From an uncultured Phascolarctobacterium sp. (lineage in GTDB: Bacteria; Bacillota; Negativicutes; Acidaminococcales; Acidaminococcaceae), in the NCBI GenBank assembly GCA_900544885.1, contig UQWU01000011.1, positions 1-40,793 on the forward strand: DNA of 40,793 nucleotides. Direction: 5' to 3'. The position numbers and the translations under genes are program-made. Position 1 is the stretch's first letter. Each line of letters begins with the position of its first letter. This document shows, piece after piece, positions 6,896 to 16,195 of the stretch. The notes under the pieces were generated by a model. That model saw only the letters and a program-made list of their open reading frames with translations. It did no database searches and was not told the origin of the DNA.

Positions 6896-9535
6896 TTGCG
6901 GAAAAGAGAGAGAACTATTAAGCAACAGAATAATGACTCCAAGAAGCTTGCCGGGATTATCTGTCTGCTGATAGGTGCAGCTTTTGCCTCAGCCATTCTT
7001 TTAGGCTGGGATAATCTGTTAGCTCAGTTTCCGCTATATCTTTTAGGTAAGTGTGCACTGCTGTTGCCAGTAGTATTTTTTGTTGCAGCCTTTCAGCTGT
7101 TTTACTATGGCAAATTATGTATTTTAAACAAAAAAACATTAGGTGTTTTTGGTGTGATGCTGTGCCTTTTAGGCACAGCTCATCATGTTTTTATACCTGT
7201 TAATGAAGAGCTTACACCACATCTTTTGCCTGATGGCGGCGGCTTAATCGGCGGACTTGTAGCTTTGCTTTTGCATAAAACAGTTGGCGAAGTGGGTACG
7301 TATATAGTATTGTTTATCGCTTGGTTAGTTCTTCTGCTGAGTATTCTGCCTGTGAAATCAGTTCATAAGAAGGTTAAGGCTTTACTTTTCGGTAGTGATA
7401 TTATTGACGAAGAGGATTTACCGCAAGAGGTCAGCAAGCAACAGGTAAAAAAATCTGCACCTATGGAAGCAAAGGTTCCGGAGCAACGTCAGTCTATTTT
7501 TAGAAAACGTTTAAAAAATAAACCTGTACCGAAGCCTGTACCAAAAAATCCTGTAGCTAGAATTTATGATAATAATGAATTCGATGCTTTCACAGAAGGC
7601 TTGGAACAGAAAAATACCTTACAGCGTATTTTGAAATTCCCTAAGACTTCAGTATATGAAAATGAGAAAATCAAAGAAGAGCTGGAGCGGGACCCGATTC
7701 AAATAGCTGATTGGCAGCCGCCTAAGCAGCCCATAGTTATTGTTCGTCCCATAATTAACTATGATGATATTCCGATAGCAATGCCGAAGCAGAGCTTTTT
7801 AAGCGCAGTGGCACCTGAACCACAGCACGAGCAACCTTATGCATCTGCCCAGTCTTATGTTTCTGATGCGCAGAAAGAGGTTCAGACAAGCGAAGAGGGA
7901 GTTGAGCAGCCGCAGTCTGCAGCTGTCCAAGAAGTGATACAATCTATGGTTAGTGACGAAGAACCGAGTGTTGAGGTACATACACCAATAGTTCCTCAGC
8001 CTTTTACTACTGTGGAGAATGATATGGCGGTAACTGGTGCTGATACTGAAGCAGCTACAGTAGAGGATACTGAAGAGAAGCAGCCTGGCGATTACCAGTT
8101 ACCGACATTAGCTTTATTAAATCCGCCTAAGACTGTAGATCCGGCTACTTATAAACGCGAGCTGTTAGAAAAACAAAGTATTCTGGAAAAAACCTTAGTT
8201 GATTATAAGGTTAAGGCAAGGGTTACGGATGTAACTCGTGGTCCGTCTGTGACACGTTTTGAATTGGAGCCTGAACCAGGTGTTAAAGTAAGCTCGATTA
8301 TTAATTTAGCCGAAGAATTTGCTTTATGGATGTCGGCAAGCTCCGGTGTGCGTATTGAAGCACCGATTCCTGGAAAATCTGCTATTGGTCTTGAAGTACC
8401 GAATGCTAAAAATGAGGCAGTAGCCTTTAGTGAAGTGGTCAGCGATATTTCAGTGGCACATAATCCTTCTAAGTTGTGTATCGGCTTAGGTAAGGATATC
8501 AGCGGTAATATTATTGCGGCAGATTTATCGAAGATGCCCCATCTTTTAGTAGCAGGTTCTACCGGCTCTGGTAAATCAGTATGTATTAATACTATTATTG
8601 CCGGTATTTTATATAAGGCTCGTCCAGATGAGGTTAAATTGATTCTGGTAGATCCCAAGGTAGTAGAGCTTTCAAATTATAACGGTATTCCACATCTTCT
8701 GACTCCCGTTGTTACAGAACCGAAGAAAGCGGCGTCGGCTCTGCATTGGGCTGTTGCCGAGATGGAACGACGCTATCAGACGTTTGCGGATTCTCATGTT
8801 CGTGAAATCAATAGTTATAATGCACAGGCAAAAGAAAAAATGCCGTTTATTGTTATAATTATAGATGAGCTTTCTGATTTAATGATGACTGCTAAGGTTG
8901 ATGTTGAAGAAGCTATTTTGCGCTTGGCACAAAAAGCACGTGCTGCAGGTATCCATTTGATTATAGCTACTCAACGTCCCTCTGTTGATGTTATTACCGG
9001 TATTGTTAAGGCAAATATTCCTTCCCGTATTGCCTTTGCGGTTTCTTCCCAAACAGATTCCCGTACTATTTTGGATATGGGCGGTGCGGAGAAGCTGCTA
9101 GGCAAGGGTGATATGTTATTTTCGCCGATCGGCTTAAATAAGCCGGTGCGTGTGCAGGGTGCCTTTGTCAGCGATGCCGAGCTAAATAAAATAGTAGACT
9201 TTATTGTCAAACAGTCCATTCCTGTAAATTACAGTGAAGAAGTCACATCGCAGGAATTAGCTTGCGATAGTAAGAGTAATACTCAAGAAGATACAGGAAA
9301 TTTTTCTCCTGCGGAGGATGAATTGTTTGAAGATGCCGTAAATCTTGTCCTAGATATGGGACAGGCATCATCTTCCATGTTACAGCGACGCTTCCGTATC
9401 GGTTATACTAGAGCGGCACGTTTGGTTGATACAATGGAGGAATTAGGTATTGTTGGTCAATCTGTTGGCAGTAAGCCAAGAGAGGTTATCATGTCCCGTC
9501 AGGAAGTAGAAGAACGTTTTCTGAAACATGAATAA
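6896..9535 (+). CDS. ftsK: FtsK/SpoIIIE-family DNA translocase
   Basis: This septum-located ATPase pumps chromosomal DNA during division and helps resolve sister chromosomes. It starts at a TTG (6896), 7 nt after AGAGGTG. The 879 residues fall into three parts. An N-terminal membrane domain carries several spans within the first 150 residues. A proline/glutamate-rich linker runs to about residue 400. The motor has Walker A GSTGSGKS near residue 555 and Walker B FIVIIIDELSDL near residue 655. The C-terminal gamma winged helix (about 810-870) reads SSSMLQRRFRIGYTRAARLV; it recognises orienting DNA repeats. Length and layout are normal for the family. It lies between rnj and a rodZ-like gene, so division and cell-shape genes are grouped. 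Confidence 0.95.
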   Translation: MRKRERTIKQQNNDSKKLAGIICLLIGAAFASAILLGWDNLLAQFPLYLLGKCALLLPVVFFVAAFQLFYYGKLCILNKKTLGVFGVMLCLLGTAHHVFIPVNEELTPHLLPDGGGLIGGLVALLLHKTVGEVGTYIVLFIAWLVLLLSILPVKSVHKKVKALLFGSDIIDEEDLPQEVSKQQVKKSAPMEAKVPEQRQSIFRKRLKNKPVPKPVPKNPVARIYDNNEFDAFTEGLEQKNTLQRILKFPKTSVYENEKIKEELERDPIQIADWQPPKQPIVIVRPIINYDDIPIAMPKQSFLSAVAPEPQHEQPYASAQSYVSDAQKEVQTSEEGVEQPQSAAVQEVIQSMVSDEEPSVEVHTPIVPQPFTTVENDMAVTGADTEAATVEDTEEKQPGDYQLPTLALLNPPKTVDPATYKRELLEKQSILEKTLVDYKVKARVTDVTRGPSVTRFELEPEPGVKVSSIINLAEEFALWMSASSGVRIEAPIPGKSAIGLEVPNAKNEAVAFSEVVSDISVAHNPSKLCIGLGKDISGNIIAADLSKMPHLLVAGSTGSGKSVCINTIIAGILYKARPDEVKLILVDPKVVELSNYNGIPHLLTPVVTEPKKAASALHWAVAEMERRYQTFADSHVREINSYNAQAKEKMPFIVIIIDELSDLMMTAKVDVEEAILRLAQKARAAGIHLIIATQRPSVDVITGIVKANIPSRIAFAVSSQTDSRTILDMGGAEKLLGKGDMLFSPIGLNKPVRVQGAFVSDAELNKIVDFIVKQSIPVNYSEEVTSQELACDSKSNTQEDTGNFSPAEDELFEDAVNLVLDMGQASSSMLQRRFRIGYTRAARLVDTMEELGIVGQSVGSKPREVIMSRQEVEERFLKHE

Positions 9536-9554
9536 GTGGAGGTACTAACAGAAA

Positions 9555-10535
9555 ATGGAAAGTGAAAAAAGCGTTGGTACAATTTTAAAAGAAGCAAGAT
9601 TAGCTAAAGGCTTGTCCATTGCTGATGCCGAACAGGCAACCAGCGTTCGTGCACGTTATTTGGAAGCTGTAGAAAATGATGAATATGAAAAAACTCCAGG
9701 AGAGGTTTTCTTAAAGGGTATTATCCGTAACTATGGCAATTATTTAGGCTTGGATGGTTTGGAATTAGTCAAGCTTTATAAAGCAAATCATCAAGGTGTA
9801 GCTGCTGAAAACATCAATAGTGCAGGTATCCGTGAAGTGGAAAAGGTACGCCTAAATATTCAGCTCAAGGAAAAACGTGATATCGGCAGCGGTACAGGTC
9901 GTTTTGAAATGCCGCAGCTGCCGATGAAGCAGATTGCCGCAGGCTTAGCAGTTGTAGTTTTATTGGGAATCGGTTATGTTGCAGTACCTAAGGTTATAGA
10001 TTATTTTAAAAACATGCCGCAGGTAGAACAAAAACAGGAAGAAGTACAAGCTAATGCGTCTACTGCTGTGAAGCCGCCGTCCATTTTGGATAAGGTACAG
10101 GTAGAGATGGAAGCTAAGGATTCTTGCTGGACTGAGGTCACTGCTGATGGTAAAGAGGTTTTCGTCGGTATGTTGAATGCTAAGGATAAGCGTACCTTTG
10201 AAGCTAAGGATAAGATTGTTGTTAAGTATGGCAATATCGGTGCTATGAAACTTATAGTTAATGGTCAGCCTGTTGACTTGAAAGGTGAGCATGGTGTTGC
10301 GGTAAAAACTTATTTAAGAGCTAATGCTACTTCTGAAGCACCTCAGATTGCTGAAAAAGCAGTTAGTGAAGCACCTGTAGAACAGGAAGCTGCTCCGGTA
10401 AAGCAGGAAGCGGTACAGGAAGCACCTCAGGTTGTTGCTGAGCCTAAACAGGAAGTAGCTAAGCCGACAGCTAAAGCAGCTGTTCCTGCTGAGAAGAAAC
10501 AAGAAGCTAAAGTAAAACGAGAAGAAAAGAAATAA
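9555..10535 (+). CDS. RodZ-like helix-turn-helix membrane protein
   Basis: Residues 5-75 form the Cro/C1-like helix-turn-helix of the RodZ family (ILKEARLAKGLSIADAE, then TPGEVFLKGIIRNYGNYLGLD). A single membrane span follows (about 126-148). After it comes a DUF4115-type beta domain (about 175-255, with SCWTEVTADGKEVF), and then an Ala/Pro/Glu/Lys-rich tail. RodZ links the MreB cytoskeleton to the cell-wall machinery. The tail of some 65 residues is low-complexity with repeated EAP and KQE blocks and probably lies outside the membrane. The ATG is preceded by GGAGG and lies 20 bp after ftsK. I withhold the symbol because the mreB partner is not in view. Confidence 0.85.
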   Translation: MESEKSVGTILKEARLAKGLSIADAEQATSVRARYLEAVENDEYEKTPGEVFLKGIIRNYGNYLGLDGLELVKLYKANHQGVAAENINSAGIREVEKVRLNIQLKEKRDIGSGTGRFEMPQLPMKQIAAGLAVVVLLGIGYVAVPKVIDYFKNMPQVEQKQEEVQANASTAVKPPSILDKVQVEMEAKDSCWTEVTADGKEVFVGMLNAKDKRTFEAKDKIVVKYGNIGAMKLIVNGQPVDLKGEHGVAVKTYLRANATSEAPQIAEKAVSEAPVEQEAAPVKQEAVQEAPQVVAEPKQEVAKPTAKAAVPAEKKQEAKVKREEKK

Positions 10536-10565
10536 ATTAGTAGACTTATATACAGGAGAAACTGA

Positions 10566-12494
10566 ATGAAAGGTTTTTTACCTATTTCTAAAGAAGAAAT
10601 TGCTGCTAGAGGCTGGGATCAATTAGATTTTCTATTTATCAGCGGTGATGCCTATGTAGATCATCCGTCCTTCGGACCGGCTGTTATCTGCCGTGTGCTA
10701 GAGGCCAATGGCTATAAGGTAGCACTTTTGTGTCAGCCTGCTTGGGATAAAGCGGAAAACTTTGCTGCTTTAGGCAAACCACGCCTTGGCGTCTTTATTT
10801 CCGGTGGCAATCTTGACTCTATGTTATGCCGTTATACTGCGGCTAAAAAAGAACGTAAGGTAGACAAATACACAGCAGGAGGCGAAATCGGCAAGCGTCC
10901 TGACCATGCTACTGCGGTTTATGCAGAGATGGTGAAGCGACTGTGGCCGGAAATGCCGGTAATCATCGGTGGTATCGAGGCCAGTCTGCGTCGTTTTATC
11001 CATTTTGATTATTGGGAAAATAAGCTGATGCCTTCTATTTTGGAAAGTAGCGGTGCGGATCTGTTAGTTTATGGTATGGGCGAAAAGCAGGTAGTTGAAA
11101 TTGCTGATTATCTGGCCGGCGGTGCTAGTATGGAGGATATGCATTATATCCGTGGTACTGCTTATACTGCTAATGCTTTGCCAGAGGATGAGGAATATGT
11201 TCTTCTGCCTGAGTGGCAAGAAATTAAAGCAGATAAAAAGAAATTTGCTGAAGCCTTCCGCCTGCAAAGTAAAGAACAGGATCCTTTTTATGGTAAGGTA
11301 GTTGTACAAAAGGGTCAGAAAAAATATATTATCCAGAATCCCTCTACCTATCCGTTAACTATGGAAGAAATGGATGCTATTTATGATTTGGATTATATGC
11401 GTCAATGGCATCCTAGCTATGATGCTTTAGGTGGTGTAGCAGCTCTGGAGGAGGTACAGTTCAGTATCGTCAGCAGCCGTGGTTGCTTCGGCAGTTGTTC
11501 ATTCTGTGCTATTCATGCACATCAAGGCCGTATCATTCAAGCTCGCAGTCATGAATCTATTTTACGTGAAGCAAAGATTATTACTCAATTACCTGGATTT
11601 AAGGGCTATATTCACGATGTTGGTGGTCCTACTGCTAACTTCCGCCATCCGTCCTGTGCCAAACAGTTAAAATATGGTGTCTGCAAGGATAGACAATGCT
11701 TGTTCCCGACACCATGTCCTAATATTGATGCCGATCATAGCGATTATATTGCTTTGCTGCGTAAGCTTCGTGCTCTGCCGGGCATTAAAAAAGTCTTTAT
11801 CCGCAGTGGTATCCGTTACGATTATTTATTGGCTGATAAAAAGCAGGATTTCTTGGATGAACTGTGCCGTTATCATATCAGCGGTCTATTGAAAATTGCA
11901 CCTGAACATATTGCCCCGCAGGCTTTAAAACGCATGGGTAAACCTTCTAAAGAAGTATATTTGAAATTTATGCGTGTTTTTGCTAAGAAAAATAAAGAAA
12001 TTGGTCTGCCGCAATATTTGGTACCGTATTTTATCAGCAGTCATCCAGGATGTACTTTAAATAATGCAATTGAACTTGCCGAATTTTTACGTGATATCAA
12101 GCATCAACCTGAACAGGTACAGGATTTTATCCCTACTCCGGGAAGTGCTTCTACGGCTATGTATTATTCCGGTATAGATCCGGAAACAGGAGAGGATGTT
12201 TTTGTTGCACGCAATCCTCATGATAAAGCAATGCAGAGAGCATTGATGCAATATCGTGCTCCGCGTAATCGTCGTCTTGTTTTAGAAGCCTTGCAAAAAG
12301 CAGGTCGTATGGATTTAGTCGGTAACGATCACAAATGTTTGTTATATAATGACCGTCCTACTAGTGGTCGTCGTACAGTTGATGGACGCAGAAGTAGTGA
12401 TGACAGACGCACTAATAGTGGCAATAGACGTCAAGGTGATGGTAGACGTGCCGACAAAGGAGCACCACAGCGTAAAAGTAAACGCCGCTCCTAA
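10566..12494 (+). CDS. YgiQ-family radical SAM protein
   Basis: A 642-residue member of the UPF0313/YgiQ family, whose reaction is not established to my knowledge. It has a B12-binding-like N-terminal region and a radical SAM core in which C307, C311 and C314 (CFGSCSFC) ligate the 4Fe-4S cluster. Family segments such as SGGNLDSMLCRYTAAKKER and FIPTPGSASTAMYYSG are clear. The last 45 residues are an Arg/Asp/Ser-rich repeat (RRTVDGRRSSDDRR and so on) that looks disordered and is able to bind nucleic acid. CAGGAG precedes the ATG. It is one of two radical SAM genes in this block; the other is rimO. Confidence 0.88.
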   Translation: MKGFLPISKEEIAARGWDQLDFLFISGDAYVDHPSFGPAVICRVLEANGYKVALLCQPAWDKAENFAALGKPRLGVFISGGNLDSMLCRYTAAKKERKVDKYTAGGEIGKRPDHATAVYAEMVKRLWPEMPVIIGGIEASLRRFIHFDYWENKLMPSILESSGADLLVYGMGEKQVVEIADYLAGGASMEDMHYIRGTAYTANALPEDEEYVLLPEWQEIKADKKKFAEAFRLQSKEQDPFYGKVVVQKGQKKYIIQNPSTYPLTMEEMDAIYDLDYMRQWHPSYDALGGVAALEEVQFSIVSSRGCFGSCSFCAIHAHQGRIIQARSHESILREAKIITQLPGFKGYIHDVGGPTANFRHPSCAKQLKYGVCKDRQCLFPTPCPNIDADHSDYIALLRKLRALPGIKKVFIRSGIRYDYLLADKKQDFLDELCRYHISGLLKIAPEHIAPQALKRMGKPSKEVYLKFMRVFAKKNKEIGLPQYLVPYFISSHPGCTLNNAIELAEFLRDIKHQPEQVQDFIPTPGSASTAMYYSGIDPETGEDVFVARNPHDKAMQRALMQYRAPRNRRLVLEALQKAGRMDLVGNDHKCLLYNDRPTSGRRTVDGRRSSDDRRTNSGNRRQGDGRRADKGAPQRKSKRRS

Positions 12495-12508
12495 AACGGA
12501 GGAAAAGT

Positions 12509-13492
12509 ATGTCCCGTTTGTTAAGTATGATGTGTATGCTGCTTGTTGTATTCAGCTTAGCAGGCTGTGCTACAGAAAAGCCTGCTAGCGGACAGCCGCA
12601 GCAGACACTGCTGTTATATTCGGAATTAGATGGTATGTTTACTGAAGATTTAGTGCGTGCCTTTAATAAAGAATATAATAATAAAATTTGTCTGAAAGCT
12701 ACATATGAATTGCCGCAGAGTGGGCAGATGCCTGATTTAGTGCTTGCTGAAAAGCGTACACTGAACGGTTTGAAGATAGATGGGATGTTGAAGCCGACAG
12801 AGTTTGTCGGTAGTGAACGTCTGGCAGAGAAATTCCATGATCAGGATTTATGCTGGTATGGTGCTTTTTATGATCCGACAGTTTTTTTAGTTAATCAACA
12901 GTTTGCCAGAATTGTCGGTCAGAATAATTTAAAGGGCTGGAGTGATTTGGAAAGTCATATCGGTACACGTATCGTTATGGAAAATCTTTCAGATACTAAT
13001 AGCACACAGAATTTTTTATCTGCTTTTGCTGATCAAAAGGGCGAGACCGGTTCACTGAATTATTTATGGAATATCAACCGCTTTGTGGTGCAATATGCTA
13101 AATTTCCGTTTACACCTATTCGTATGGCTGCGGTAGGTGATGCGGATGTAGCAATTACCCGTCAAAGCTATGTTTTTAAATATTTAGAGAATAAATTTCC
13201 TGCTTATGTTGTTATTCCTGAAGAGGGTACACCTGTTAATCTCTATGGTGTGGGTCTTTTCAAAGCAACAGAGCAGGAGGCTAAGGCTTTACAGTTTATG
13301 GAATGGTTGCTGTGCAGTGAGGAAGTAAAGAAAATTGCTTCTGTGGATAATACAGGCTATTTATTTTTACTTTCTGACAATGGCGATGGCGCAGTACCTG
13401 ATAAGCTTTGGTTAAATCATAATTACCTGACTGCTGCTAAACAAGACAGTTTAACTGATAAATGGCTACAGCAGGTACGTTTTAGTAAATAA
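12509..13492 (+). CDS. extracellular solute-binding lipoprotein (periplasmic-binding type 2)
   Basis: This 327-residue protein has a signal sequence with lipobox SLAGC (Cys20), so it is a membrane-anchored binding protein. The body resembles the FbpA/molybdate type of binding proteins: LLLYSELDGMFTEDLVRAFN at the mature start, DLVLAEKR, YDPTVFLVNQQFA and a late YGVGLFKATEQEAKALQFMEWL. Such proteins feed an ABC importer, but no permease or ATPase gene lies nearby. It follows ygiQ by 14 nt with a GGAGG site, so it is co-transcribed with housekeeping genes. The substrate cannot be read from the sequence; iron(III), molybdate or an organic ligand are all possible. Confidence 0.75.
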   Translation: MSRLLSMMCMLLVVFSLAGCATEKPASGQPQQTLLLYSELDGMFTEDLVRAFNKEYNNKICLKATYELPQSGQMPDLVLAEKRTLNGLKIDGMLKPTEFVGSERLAEKFHDQDLCWYGAFYDPTVFLVNQQFARIVGQNNLKGWSDLESHIGTRIVMENLSDTNSTQNFLSAFADQKGETGSLNYLWNINRFVVQYAKFPFTPIRMAAVGDADVAITRQSYVFKYLENKFPAYVVIPEEGTPVNLYGVGLFKATEQEAKALQFMEWLLCSEEVKKIASVDNTGYLFLLSDNGDGAVPDKLWLNHNYLTAAKQDSLTDKWLQQVRFSK

Positions 13493-13558
13493 TTTTGGCA
13501 AAGAATTGCTTTAAAATCGGTAACTCTTTGCTAACCTTGAATAAAGGAGGCTCATTAC

Positions 13559-14887
13559 ATGAAAATAGGTATGGTTAGTCTTGGCTGTCCAAAGAATCTG
13601 GTAGATTCTGAAGTTATGCTAGGCATTATTCGTGATAAAAAAATGGAAATTACCAATAATCCTGCTGAAGCAGATTTGATTATCGTTAATACCTGCGGTT
13701 TTATCGAAAGTGCCAAAGAAGAGTCTGTAAATACTGTTTTGCAAATGGCAGAATATAAAAATGAAGGTTGCTGCAAATATTTGATTATGACAGGCTGCCT
13801 GAGCCAACGTTATGCTGACGAGCTTTTTGAAAGTATGCCGGAAGTTGATGCTGTTGTCGGGACTGATTGCTTTACTGATATTGCTTGGATTATTGATGAG
13901 GTTATGGCAGGTAAACGCGTTAAACATTTGCAGAAATTAGCTAGCAAAAATGTTGCTATGTTACCACGTATGCTGACTACTCCGAGCTATATGGCTTATT
14001 TGAAGATTGCAGAGGGCTGCGATAACTGCTGCTCTTATTGCATTATTCCGCAGCTGCGTGGTCCTTATACCAGTCGTCCTTATGAAGAGGTATTGGCAGA
14101 AGCTAAAGCTCTTGCTGATAGCGGCGTTAAAGAATTGATTGTCGTTGCCCAAGATACAACTCGCTACGGTGAAGATTTATATGGTAAGTTATTATTACCT
14201 AAACTTTTGCATGATTTGCATGATTTGGAAGGTATTCAATGGATTAGAGTAATGTATCTCTATCCTAATAACTTTACCGATGAGTTAATTGAAGCCTTTG
14301 CTACTTTAGATAAGGTTTGCAAATATATTGATATTCCCTTGCAACATGCTAGCGATAGATTGTTAGATAGTATGAATCGTTATGATACCCGTGCACAGGT
14401 AGAAACTTTGTTAGAGAAACTGCGCACTCGTATTCCTGGTATTACTATCCGTACTACCTTTATCGTCGGCTTTCCCGGTGAAACAGAAGAGGATTTTGCC
14501 GAGCTGCAGGACTTTATGGAAAAACAACGCTTTGAAAATGCCGGTGTTTTCCAATATTCTCAAGAAGAGGGTACTGTTGCCGGTGCTATGCCTAACCAGA
14601 TTGCTCAAGAGGTCAAAGAAAACCGTTATCATGAATTGATGGCTTTGCAAGCAGGTATTTCTGAAGAAATCCACCAGAATCGTGAGGGCGAAGAGCTGGA
14701 TGTTCTGGTAGAGGGCTTTGATGAAGAAAATGATAAGCTGGCCTTTGGTCGTTCTATCCACGAAGCTCCTGACATTGACGGTAATATCTTTATTGAAGGA
14801 GCAGAAGATGTACAAATCGGTGATATTGTCCGTGTACGTATTCTGCAAGGATTTACTTATGAAATGGTCGGCGAACTGATTAAATAA
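13559..14887 (+). CDS. rimO: ribosomal protein S12 methylthiotransferase RimO
   Basis: RimO adds a methylthio group to an aspartate of ribosomal protein S12, using two 4Fe-4S clusters and SAM. The N-terminal UPF0004 domain starts MVSLGCPKNLVDSE, and C10, C46 and C80 are placed to bind the auxiliary cluster. The radical SAM cluster ligands are C154, C158 and C161 (CDNCCSYC), followed by IPQLRGPYTSR. A TRAM-like domain ends the 442-residue protein, a normal length. The opening SLGCPKN with VDSE points to RimO over MiaB. AAAGGAGG precedes the ATG. A weak hairpin (GCAAAGA/TCTTTGC, 13501-13533) lies in the short gap before it. Confidence 0.93.
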   Translation: MKIGMVSLGCPKNLVDSEVMLGIIRDKKMEITNNPAEADLIIVNTCGFIESAKEESVNTVLQMAEYKNEGCCKYLIMTGCLSQRYADELFESMPEVDAVVGTDCFTDIAWIIDEVMAGKRVKHLQKLASKNVAMLPRMLTTPSYMAYLKIAEGCDNCCSYCIIPQLRGPYTSRPYEEVLAEAKALADSGVKELIVVAQDTTRYGEDLYGKLLLPKLLHDLHDLEGIQWIRVMYLYPNNFTDELIEAFATLDKVCKYIDIPLQHASDRLLDSMNRYDTRAQVETLLEKLRTRIPGITIRTTFIVGFPGETEEDFAELQDFMEKQRFENAGVFQYSQEEGTVAGAMPNQIAQEVKENRYHELMALQAGISEEIHQNREGEELDVLVEGFDEENDKLAFGRSIHEAPDIDGNIFIEGAEDVQIGDIVRVRILQGFTYEMVGELIK

Positions 14888-14914
14888 GCTAGCGGCTGTC
14901 TGGAGGGATGACGG

Positions 14915-16171
14915 ATGAAGGCAGAAATTATAACCACAGGTACTGAGTTGTTATTGGGTGAGATTTTAAATACTAATGCTCAATATCTGGCACGTAAATT
15001 AAATAGTATTGGTATTGATGTTTTATATCAATCAACTGTAGGTGATAATCCTGAGCGAATGTGTGCTGTATTGCAGCAGGCGATGGAGCGTGCCGATATT
15101 ATTATTACCAGCGGCGGACTTGGTCCTACCCGCGGTGATATTACTAAAGAAATGGTTATGCAAGTCTGTCATACCGACAGCTATCTTGACCTTGATACAT
15201 GGGGACGTATAGATGCCTTTTTTGCGAAAAGAGGTATGATTCCACCGGATAATAATGATAAGCAGGCTTATGTACCTTTAGGTGCGGAGGTGCTGCAAAA
15301 TGACATCGGTACTGCTCCCGGACTTTGGCTAGAGTATAATAAAAAAATTTTTATTTTACTACCTGGTCCGCCATCCGAGCTGATGGATGTATGTGAAAAG
15401 CAGCTTTTACCACGTTTAAAGTCACATTTTAAGGATTTAGGAGTTATTCTTTCCCGAGTCCTGCATCTGCGTGGTATCGGTGAATCATTATTGGCGGAAA
15501 ATTTGGATAAGCTGATTGTCGAGCAAAGTAATCCGACGATTGCTTTATATGCACGTCATGGTGAAGTTGTTATTCGTCTGACAGCGAAAGCTGCTGATGA
15601 ACAAAAGGCTGTAAAAATGCTTGATGACAGTGAAAAAGCTGTCCGTCAGTTAGTTGATGAATATATTTATGGTGTGGATGATGCGTCCTTAGCTGCTTGC
15701 TTAGGACAGGAATTGTTGCGTCGCGGTAAAACTATTGCCTTTGCCGAATCTTGTAGTGGTGGTTTAGCTAGCAGTTTGATGACTGATGTGCCGGGCAGCA
15801 GTGAATATTTGCTTGGTAGTGTAGTTACCTATACTAATATGGCTAAACAAAAACTCATTAATGTGCAGCAGGCTACGTTAGAAGAATGTGGTGCTGTAAG
15901 CCGCGAAACTGCTTGTGAAATGGCAGTAGGTGTCCGTAATCTGTTGGGCAGTGATTATGGTGTCAGCATTACAGGAAATGCTGGTCCTGGTGCTAGCGAG
16001 GGCAAGCCGGTAGGTCTTGTGTATATTGCAGTGGCAACCGAGGATGTAGTGTATTGCCAAGAGCATCATTTTACGTCTAGTAGAACTGAAAATAAACTAA
16101 AAATAGCGTTAACAGCTATTTCTATGGTTATTGATAAACTTTTAGAAGAAAAAAGAAACGAGGAAGCTTAG
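14915..16171 (+). CDS. cinA: CinA-family protein / nicotinamide-nucleotide amidase
   Basis: A 418-residue two-domain protein. The N-terminal MoCF-like domain shows TGTELLLGEILNTNAQYLA and SGGLGPTRGDITKEM. The C-terminal CinA domain, about from residue 255, shows AESCSGGLASSLMTDVPGSS; it deamidates nicotinamide mononucleotide in pyridine nucleotide recycling. Length and order are standard. TGGAGGG precedes the ATG, 27 nt after rimO. In many Firmicutes cinA sits between pgsA and recA; here neither flanks it. Confidence 0.92.
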   Translation: MKAEIITTGTELLLGEILNTNAQYLARKLNSIGIDVLYQSTVGDNPERMCAVLQQAMERADIIITSGGLGPTRGDITKEMVMQVCHTDSYLDLDTWGRIDAFFAKRGMIPPDNNDKQAYVPLGAEVLQNDIGTAPGLWLEYNKKIFILLPGPPSELMDVCEKQLLPRLKSHFKDLGVILSRVLHLRGIGESLLAENLDKLIVEQSNPTIALYARHGEVVIRLTAKAADEQKAVKMLDDSEKAVRQLVDEYIYGVDDASLAACLGQELLRRGKTIAFAESCSGGLASSLMTDVPGSSEYLLGSVVTYTNMAKQKLINVQQATLEECGAVSRETACEMAVGVRNLLGSDYGVSITGNAGPGASEGKPVGLVYIAVATEDVVYCQEHHFTSSRTENKLKIALTAISMVIDKLLEEKRNEEA

Positions 16172-16195
16172 ACTTCCGATGGAGGAAAAAATTTA

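Noticed and set aside
8203..8658. 151-codon minus-strand open frame inside ftsK
   Set aside because: It lies fully antisense to the conserved motor region, has no ribosome binding site, and arises from codon bias of the real gene.
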